Below, one piece after another: positions 24,192 through 31,300 of a stretch of DNA of 37,592 bases. The number at the start of each line of letters is the position of its first letter. The stretch's first letter is position 1. Under the pieces are notes generated by a model, which saw nothing but the letters and a program-made list of their open reading frames with translations, ran no database searches and was not told the DNA's origin. The stretch is from assembly GCA_947490345.1 (NCBI GenBank), contig CANLGL010000054.1, positions 1 through 37,592 on the forward strand, written 5' to 3'. The stretch comes from Deltaproteobacteria bacterium. Lineage in GTDB: Bacteria; Myxococcota_A; UBA796; SXON01. The translations under genes were made by a program, and so were the position numbers.

Positions 24192-25223
24192 ATGCTTCTC
24201 ATCCTCAATACCCTCGCCTTCGCCGCTCCCACCCTTCAAGTCGACTTCCTCGACGTCGGACAGGGCGATGCCGTCCTCATCCGCACCAGCGACGGCAAGG
24301 TGGTGCTGCTCGACGGCGGCAAGCCCTCCGGCGATGCCGACACCCAGCTCGCCGCGCTCGGCGTCACCAGGATCGACCTGCTCATCGCGTCGCACGCCGA
24401 CTACGACCACGCCGGGGTCCACGAGGACATCCTCGCCGCCTTTGACGTGGGCGAGTACGTCACCAACGGGCTGTCGCACACCAGCCAGAGCTACAGCCGC
24501 ATCACCTCCCTGGCCAGGACCCAGGCGGCGAGCGGCGCACTGGTCACGACGGTGGCCAGCGACCTGGCACCCGGCGAAGACCTCGGCTGGGGCGACCTCC
24601 ACCTGTACCTGATGACGCCTCCGGCCTCGATCGCCGGGACCGACCAGAACCTCCACTCGATGGGCGTGATGATCGAGTACGGCGACTTCCGGGCCCTTGT
24701 CACCGGCGACAGCGAACGCAAAGAGACCGACGCGTGGCTGGCCGCGGGCACCTACAACGAGCTGATCGCCGACATCGACGTGTACAAGGCCATCCACCAC
24801 GGCTCCAAGGACGGGGACGCCGGCAACACTCCGTGGCTGAACCGGGTGATGCCCGAGAACGTGGTCGTGCCGGTCGGTCCCAACAGCTACGGCCACCCCA
24901 CCATCGAGGCGATGACCACCTACCAGGCCTACGCCTCGTCCATCAGCCGGACCGACAACGACGGCCGGGTGACGGCGCAGGTGTGGGCGGGCGGCGGCTA
25001 CACCCTGGCCACCGAAGTGGGCGGCGTGATCTTCGTCTCCGGGGAGGGCATTCCCGCCGACGGCGTGAACTGTCCCGCCACCCACCCGGTCAAAGGCAAC
25101 ATCGGCAGCGAGAAGGTCTACCACTCGCCCACCGGCGCCTACTACAAGCGCACCACGCCCGAGGAGTGCTTCGCCTCTGCCGCCGACGCCGCCGCAGCCG
25201 GCTACCGCGCGTCGAGCCGCTGA
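24192..25223 (+). CDS. ComEC-like metallo-beta-lactamase-fold hydrolase with C-terminal sunset domain
   Basis: The 343-residue protein has a short signal peptide ([12 protein letters not shown]) and then the ComEC/Rec2 MBL opening [14 protein letters not shown]. Metal ligands are HADYDHAG (His68, Asp70, Asp72, His73), GDSE, and [10 protein letters not shown], with NSYGHP near the end of the domain. This family includes secreted nucleases and phosphodiesterases; DNA or nucleotide hydrolysis outside the cytoplasm is plausible. Residues about 302-343 ([21 protein letters not shown] and [18 protein letters not shown] in part) match the sunset domain found at the ends of secreted nucleases. It stands alone under a palindromic operator, and the next gene has its own promoter candidate. 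Confidence 0.87.
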   Translation: MLLILNTLAFAAPTLQVDFLDVGQGDAVLIRTSDGKVVLLDGGKPSGDADTQLAALGVTRIDLLIASHADYDHAGVHEDILAAFDVGEYVTNGLSHTSQSYSRITSLARTQAASGALVTTVASDLAPGEDLGWGDLHLYLMTPPASIAGTDQNLHSMGVMIEYGDFRALVTGDSERKETDAWLAAGTYNELIADIDVYKAIHHGSKDGDAGNTPWLNRVMPENVVVPVGPNSYGHPTIEAMTTYQAYASSISRTDNDGRVTAQVWAGGGYTLATEVGGVIFVSGEGIPADGVNCPATHPVKGNIGSEKVYHSPTGAYYKRTTPEECFASAADAAAAGYRASSR

Positions 25224-25225
25224 GC

Positions 25226-25231
25226 TACCCT
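25226..25231 (+). promoter_or_regulatory. -10-like TACCCT box, 8 nt before ATG 25240
   Basis: Only 16 nt separate the MBL stop from ATG 25240, and they contain this TANNNT hexamer and no Shine-Dalgarno, so a leaderless start is possible. Confidence 0.35.
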
Positions 25232-25239
25232 GTGCGCCA

Positions 25240-26025
25240 ATGGTCTACTACCGGCCCCACGGCAACGAGATCGCGGTGTTCGAGACCGCGGCGCGGCGGC
25301 GCCTGCCCGTCTTGCTCAAGGGCCCCACCGGCTGCGGCAAGACGCGTTTTGTCCGCTACATGGCCGAGCGACTCGGCCGGCCGCTCATCACGATCGCCTG
25401 CCAGGAAGACCTCGCTGCCGCCGACCTCACCGGGCGCTTCCTGCTCGAGGGCGGCTCCACCGTCTGGCGTGACGGGCCGCTCACGCGCGCCGTCCGCGAG
25501 GGCGCCATCTGCTACCTGGACGAGGTGGTCGAGGCGCGCAGCGATGTGATGACGGTGCTGCACCCGCTCACCGACGATCGCCGGACCCTCCCGCTCGACC
25601 GGCTTGGTGTCGAGCTGACCGCACCCGACGCCTTCCTCGTCGTGATCAGCTACAACCCGGGCTATCAGTCGGTGTCGAAGGAACTCAAGGAGAGCACGCG
25701 CCAACGCTTCGTGTCGTTGGCGTTCGACTACCCACCGGCTGAGGTCGAGGCGGAGATTGTGGTTGCCGAGTCCGGCTGCGCCTCGGAGATCGCGATCCAG
25801 CTCGTGAAGATCGGCCGTGGCAGCCGGAATCTGCGGAGTCACGGCCTTGGTGAGGGCGCCAGCACCCGACTGCTCATCTACGCTGGCCAGTTGGTGGTCG
25901 CAGGCCTGCCGCTCTTCGACGCGTGCGAGGCGACCCTGGTTGGCTCGTTGACCGACGACGCCGAGATGACCAAGGCTCTCCGCGAGCTGCTCAAGAGCGT
26001 GCTCGGACCTCCACCGGGTCGTTGA
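25240..26025 (+). CDS. MoxR-type AAA ATPase, CbbQ/NorQ family
   Basis: A 261-residue AAA+ ATPase with Walker [15 protein letters not shown] (GPTGCGKT at 28-35), Walker [12 protein letters not shown], and the sensor segment [10 protein letters not shown]. The pattern [15 protein letters not shown] and [11 protein letters not shown] is typical of CbbQ/NorQ/GvpN. These ATPases work with a VWA protein to remodel or activate a metalloenzyme, such as Rubisco (CbbQO) or NO reductase (NorQD). The following gene, 4 nt downstream, is the matching VWA protein. No Rubisco or nor genes are in the window, so the target is open. Confidence 0.92.
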   Translation: MVYYRPHGNEIAVFETAARRRLPVLLKGPTGCGKTRFVRYMAERLGRPLITIACQEDLAAADLTGRFLLEGGSTVWRDGPLTRAVREGAICYLDEVVEARSDVMTVLHPLTDDRRTLPLDRLGVELTAPDAFLVVISYNPGYQSVSKELKESTRQRFVSLAFDYPPAEVEAEIVVAESGCASEIAIQLVKIGRGSRNLRSHGLGEGASTRLLIYAGQLVVAGLPLFDACEATLVGSLTDDAEMTKALRELLKSVLGPPPGR

Positions 26026-26029
26026 GGCG

Positions 26030-28060
26030 ATGCCCGCGCCCATCCTGACCCCCGAAGAGATCCTCAAAGCGACGATGGAGGAGTACGGCGTCACTGGGGC
26101 AGAGCTCGGTCTGGGACCCGAGGACGACGAGGAGGCGGAGCTGGTGCTGTTGCGGAGGTTCTTGTTCGCGGCTCCCGAACGGCAACTGACCTCGGGCGAG
26201 CGGCACGGTCTGACGCTCGACCGCGTACAAAGACAGCTTCGCGGCCTGTTCACGATGTTGGACGGCCGACGCGTGGACATCGGCCACAGCGACCCCGCCT
26301 GCACCGACAACCAGCGCATCTACCTGCCCAAAGCGATGCCGGCGCCCGAGGGTCCCGACGACCTGATGCTGTACCAGGCCGCCGGCCTCGTCCAGCTCGG
26401 CTTCTCACGGCACGGGCTGCTTGCCGACCGCGGTGTCCTGCGCGAACTCTACGGCGACTGGGTCCTGCGGAGCACGTTCCACCTGCTCGCGATGCGGTAC
26501 GTCTTACGACGATGGGTGGAGGAGTTTCCGGGGCTCGCCGAGCCGCTCGGGCGCGTGCCGTACTCCGAGAAGGCGGGCGCGTTGCGGGTGAACCTCACCA
26601 GCGTGCCTCGCGACGGGCTCCCGGGCGCCTTCGTGCCCTTGTACGAGGGCCTCGTCGTCTGCCTGAACTGGGGTCCGCCCGGGGCCGAGGGCGATGCCGC
26701 CCGACAAGCAGTGCGCACCGTCGATCAGGCGGGGGCCATCGGCATTACAGCCGTGCTAGTCGGGCAGGCGCAACGGCTTCGGGAGCACTTCCGCCGCTTG
26801 CGCCTGGGGCCGCCTCCCCTGCCCTTCTGGGGCGGGATCATCCGGCCGGAGTGGATCCTCTCCGACCTCGCGCGCGACCTCGCCGCCGAGAACGAGTGGA
26901 AGAAGGGCAACCGCCCGCTGCGGCAGTTGATCGACGCCATGGCCAGACGCGGGACGGTTCCCGGCGAGAAACCCGCGCCCGACGCCCCACGGTTGAGCCT
27001 GAAGGAGCGGCTGTTGGCCAAGCTCGGCGGGCCGGCGTCCGGGGCGACCGGTCCCGCCTACGGACGGCTCCGCGACGAAGCCCAGGTGGCGTCCCGCGAG
27101 GTGCGGTACGGCGCCGCGGAGTGGACGGCGACCGTGTCCCCGGCCACGCTCACGGAGGGCGCCACGCTGAAGCCGGACGACGACGGCGGCCGCTTCTGGG
27201 ACGAGTGGGACGACGCAGCGGGGGTGTACCGCTTCGAGGCGACGCGGGTCTACACGCCTGAAGGCCCCACCGGTCCCCTCGCCGCCTACGAGCGCATCGT
27301 GGAGGCCAACCGCGCCCAACTCCAGCAGATTCGCCGGCGCTTCGAAGCGCTCCGCGTGGAAGAGCGCTGGGTGGGCGGCCAACCCGACGGCAGCGAGGTG
27401 GATCTGAACCGCGCCATCCTCGCACTCACCGACCTCGCCGCCGGTCAGGACCCCGACGACCGCTTGTTCCGGCGCTTCATGCGTCGGAAGCGCCAGGTCG
27501 CGATCCTCACCATGGTCGACCTGAGCGGCAGCACCCTTGGCCACGTCCTCCACCTGGAGCAGACGGCGCTGGTGCTCTTCGCCGAAGGGCTCAAGACGCT
27601 CGGCCTGCCGCACGCCTTCTACGGCTTCGGCAACACCCACCCGCTGGAGTGCAACCTCTTCCGACTCAAGGGCTTTGACGAGCGCTACGACGAGGCCGTC
27701 TACAAGCGCCTCGCCAACCTCCGGGCCAACGGCGCCACGCGAATGGGCGCCTTCATTCGGCATGCCGCCTCGCTTTTGGAGGTACGACCCGAAACCCGGC
27801 GCATCCTGATCGTGATCTCCGACGGCAAACCCGAGGACCGCGCCGAGTACCGTGGCCGGCACGGCATCCGCGACACCGCGATGGCGGTGGCCGAAGCCCG
27901 TCGTGTCGGCGTCCACGTTTTCTGCCTGTCGATCGACCCTGAGGAGGGCGCTGACAGCTACCTCACGGAGATCTTTGGCGCGGGGCGTTTCCTGAAACTC
28001 GATGACGTGGACACCTTGCCGGTGCGGCTGCCGGAGGTGTTTCGGGAGCTGGTGGGGTAG
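26030..28060 (+). CDS. CbbO/NorD-like protein with C-terminal VWA domain
   Basis: This 676-residue protein has a long N-terminal helical part and a VWA domain near residues 485-670. The MIDAS motif DLSGS (497-501), the Thr in GATRMG and the Asp in ISDGKPED are intact. A family hallmark, VAILTMVDLSGST followed by ALVLFAEGL, is present. CbbO/NorD proteins bind the AAA ring through the VWA domain and act as adaptors that bring the ring to its substrate. The start is 4 nt after the CbbQ-like stop, with GAGGCG just before the ATG, so the two are one operon. The middle region is less conserved and may give target choice. Confidence 0.9.
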   Translation: MPAPILTPEEILKATMEEYGVTGAELGLGPEDDEEAELVLLRRFLFAAPERQLTSGERHGLTLDRVQRQLRGLFTMLDGRRVDIGHSDPACTDNQRIYLPKAMPAPEGPDDLMLYQAAGLVQLGFSRHGLLADRGVLRELYGDWVLRSTFHLLAMRYVLRRWVEEFPGLAEPLGRVPYSEKAGALRVNLTSVPRDGLPGAFVPLYEGLVVCLNWGPPGAEGDAARQAVRTVDQAGAIGITAVLVGQAQRLREHFRRLRLGPPPLPFWGGIIRPEWILSDLARDLAAENEWKKGNRPLRQLIDAMARRGTVPGEKPAPDAPRLSLKERLLAKLGGPASGATGPAYGRLRDEAQVASREVRYGAAEWTATVSPATLTEGATLKPDDDGGRFWDEWDDAAGVYRFEATRVYTPEGPTGPLAAYERIVEANRAQLQQIRRRFEALRVEERWVGGQPDGSEVDLNRAILALTDLAAGQDPDDRLFRRFMRRKRQVAILTMVDLSGSTLGHVLHLEQTALVLFAEGLKTLGLPHAFYGFGNTHPLECNLFRLKGFDERYDEAVYKRLANLRANGATRMGAFIRHAASLLEVRPETRRILIVISDGKPEDRAEYRGRHGIRDTAMAVAEARRVGVHVFCLSIDPEEGADSYLTEIFGAGRFLKLDDVDTLPVRLPEVFRELVG

Positions 28061-28292
28061 GGACAAACAACAACGCGAGGTGGACTTCGTCGTTCCCGGT
28101 GCCAACGGTGCCTGCGACGCCTACGAGTGCAAATGGAACCCCGACGCGTTTGAGACCCGCGGATTGGTGGCCTTCCGCGCTATCTACCCGATGGGGCAGA
28201 ACTTCCTCGTCTCCCCGATCGTCGGCGAGCCCTACGATCGCCGCGTGGGCGGCCTTGTCGTCACGGTGATTCACCCGGCGCGGATCGGGTGA
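28056..28292 (+). pseudogene. C-terminal remnant of an AAA/DUF4143 ATPase
   Basis: Reading in frame from about 28053, the product is GRDKQQREVDFVVPG, then AYECKWNPDAFETRGLVAFRAIYPMGQNF. This matches the end of the DUF4143 domain of AAA-type ATPases, a nuclease-like fold with the D-x-V and E-C-K motif. The N-terminal ATPase is absent; the remnant begins at the stop codon of the CbbO-like gene. It was probably cut off by a deletion or insertion and is unlikely to be made. The frame stops at 28290-28292, just before the convergent giant gene. Confidence 0.7.
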
Positions 28293-28302
28293 GTGGGGTC
28301 AA

Positions 28303-31300
28303 TCATGGACGAAGCTTGGTCCGCCGCCGCCGCATCCCCACCGCCACGGCGCCGACAAGGAGCGCCCAGCCGACGGTAGAACCACCGGTGCGGCACTGGC
28401 ACTCGTCGTCCTTGCCGTCGCCATCCCCACTGTCGTCGCCGGTGTCGGTGTCCGCGCCGGCATCGACGCCGTCGCAGTCCTGGTCGATGCCGTCGCCCAG
28501 GAGGTCGAGACCGCCGGGGCTGATGGCGCCGTCGGCGTCGTTGCAGTCGTCCTCGGTGGCTGCGGCGTAGCCATCCGGGGCGGTACACTCCACCAGCGAG
28601 ACCGCGGGGTCGGTGTACCCGTCCTGGTCCGCGTCGGCGTACCAGGTCAGCGCGTCGGTGGCGCCAATGTCGATGGTGCCTTCGCAGTCGTCGTCCAAGC
28701 CGTTGCAGACCTCGACAGCGTCTGGGTTGATCGCGGGATTGCTGTCGTTGCACTCCTCGCACGCGGGGAAGCTGTCCGCATCGGAGTCCGCGTAGCCGAT
28801 CGACCCGTCGCAATTGTAGTCGCTGGGGTCGGTGCAGTCCTCTTCTGTGGCGCCTGGGTAGTAGAGCGCGCTGGCGTCATCGCAATCGCCCGCGGGATCG
28901 AGGTCCGAAGCCTCACCGGCGTCGTCGCAGAACAAGTCCGCGCTGACGATGGTGGCGGGAGCGTCGGCGGTAAACCCGTCGTCGTCGGCATCGACGATGC
29001 ACAGCTCCGCGCCGTCACAGTCCCCGTCCATCTCGTCGCCAGCGACCTCCGTCGCGTCGGGGTTGGCGCCGGCCTCGGCGTCGTTGCAGTCCTCGCACGC
29101 GGTGTAGCCGTCGCCATCGACGTCCTCGCTGCCGACGGATCCGTCGCAGTTGAAGTCGACGGTGCCGGCGCAGTCGGCCTCAGGGGCTCCGGGGTAGACG
29201 GCCGCCTCGGTGTCATCGCACTCCGTGCACGCAGTGAACCCGTCGGCGTCCGCGTCGTCGGTGCCTACCGAGCCGTCGCAGTTGTAGTCGATCGGGTCAG
29301 CGCAGTCGGACTCCTCCGCGCCGGGGTGCACGTCGGCGCGCGTCTCGTCGCAGTCGCCCGCGCCAGCGATCGCGCCAGCCGCGGGGTCGTCGCAGGCGTC
29401 CACGGTGCCGGTGCCGGTGTACCCGTCCCCGTCGTCATCGACGGCGAAGAGGCTGGTGCCCGAGGCGCTGCTGTCGAGATCGTCGGCGAGGCCGTCGCAA
29501 TCCTCGTCGGTGTTGGCTGCGTCGCAGACTTCGGGGGCGGCGGGATTGACGCTCGAAACAGCGTCGTCGCAGTCGGTGGCGCTTACGGCGCCAGAGCCGC
29601 TGACACAGTCGAGCGACGAACCGTCGATGACGGCGCTGGCGCCGTAGCCGTCGGCGTCGGCATCGGTGTAGCAGGCGTCGACGCTGTCGCAGTCCTGGTC
29701 GATACCGTCGGCTACGACCTCACTGGCCCCACCGTTGATGCTGGCGTCGGTGTCGTCACAGTCAGTCGCACTAGCGGCGCCGGTGCCCGAGACGCAGTCG
29801 AGCGAGGAGCCCGCGACCAGCGCAACGGTGCCGTACTCGTCGCCGTCGGCGTCCGTGTAGCAGGTGTCGACGCCGTCACAGTCCTGGTCGATTCCGTCCG
29901 CCACCGTCTCGAAGGAGCTTGGGTAGACCGAAGCGGACGCGTCGTCGCAGTCGTCAGCCGTGGCGGCACCGGTGCCGATGACGCAAGAGAGCGACGAGCC
30001 ATCGCTCACGATGCTGGTGCCGTAGTTGTCCCCGTCGGCGTCGGTGTAGCAGGAATCGACGCTGTCGCAGTCCTGGTCGATTCCGTCCGCCACCGCTTCG
30101 GTGCCGGCGGGGTTGATCGACGCGTTGGTGTCGTCGCAGTCCGTGGCGACCGCCGCGCCGCTGCCGCTGTCGCACGACAGGCTGGAGCCATCGACGAGCG
30201 TGGCACTGCCGTAGTTGTCGCCATCGAGATCGGTGTAGCAGGTGTCGACGCGGTCGCAGTCCTGGTCGACCCCGTCTGCGGTGACCTCGGTGGCCCCCGG
30301 GTAGACGGTGTCGACGGTGTCGTCGCAATCGGTTCCGGTCGCGACGTAGCCCGACGTCGAGCCCCGCGAGATCGCGGTGGAGAGGGGGTTCCCGTATCCG
30401 TCAGTGTCCGCGTCAGCGTACACCGTATCGCCAAGGGTGAAGACGTGGGCGGCCATGGCCTCACCCGACCGGCCACCGTAGAACCAGCTCCCCCAGCCCT
30501 GTGCCCGCCCTTCGGCGGGAAGCGCGGCCACGCGGGCGCGCCAGTGGTAGCCGGTACCCGCCGCAAGGCCAGTGACGGCCTCGTCGATCGTTACGCCGGT
30601 GAGTCCGGAGCTGACGCTGGCCGCGGACGTCACGAGATCGCTCCCGTCGAAGGCGCTGCCGAGCTCCTTGACCTCGATCTGGAGCTTGACGCGGGTGCGT
30701 CCCCAAGGCCCACGCGCAGTCGTCATCGCCACGTCAAAAGCCGACGCGGACAACGAGGACAATCCGGCTGAGATCGGCGTACTCGCGCCAGACTGCCGCG
30801 CCTGGGCGACCCGAGTAAGGGGCACCGAATCGTCGGCGCCGTTGCCGAGGTAGACGCCCGCCTGCCCCTCGTTGGTGGAGCCGTTGTCGTAGAGGAAGGC
30901 GCCGACGATGACGTCGCCGTAGCCGTCCCCGTTGACGTCGCCAGCCGCGGCCACCGAGGTGCCGAAATAGGCGGAGGTCTGATCCGCTTCGGCGGTCCAG
31001 GACGCGGTGGTGGCAAGGCCGGAGGCAGAGCCGACGTAAACCGACGCCTGACCCTCGTTCGACGATCCGTTGTCGTAGTAGGCCGAGCCCACGATCACGT
31101 CGGCGTAGCCGTCGCCGTCGACATCGCCGGCCGAAGCGACAGACGCGCCGAAGTAGGCCGACGCCTGCCCGGATTCGGCCGACCATGCCGAGCTCGTCGC
31201 CAGGCCCGAGACCGAGCCGAGGTAGACGAACGCGGCGCCCTCGTCGGTGGAGCCGTTGTCGTACCCGTCGGCGCCGATGATGACGTCGCTGTACCCGTCG

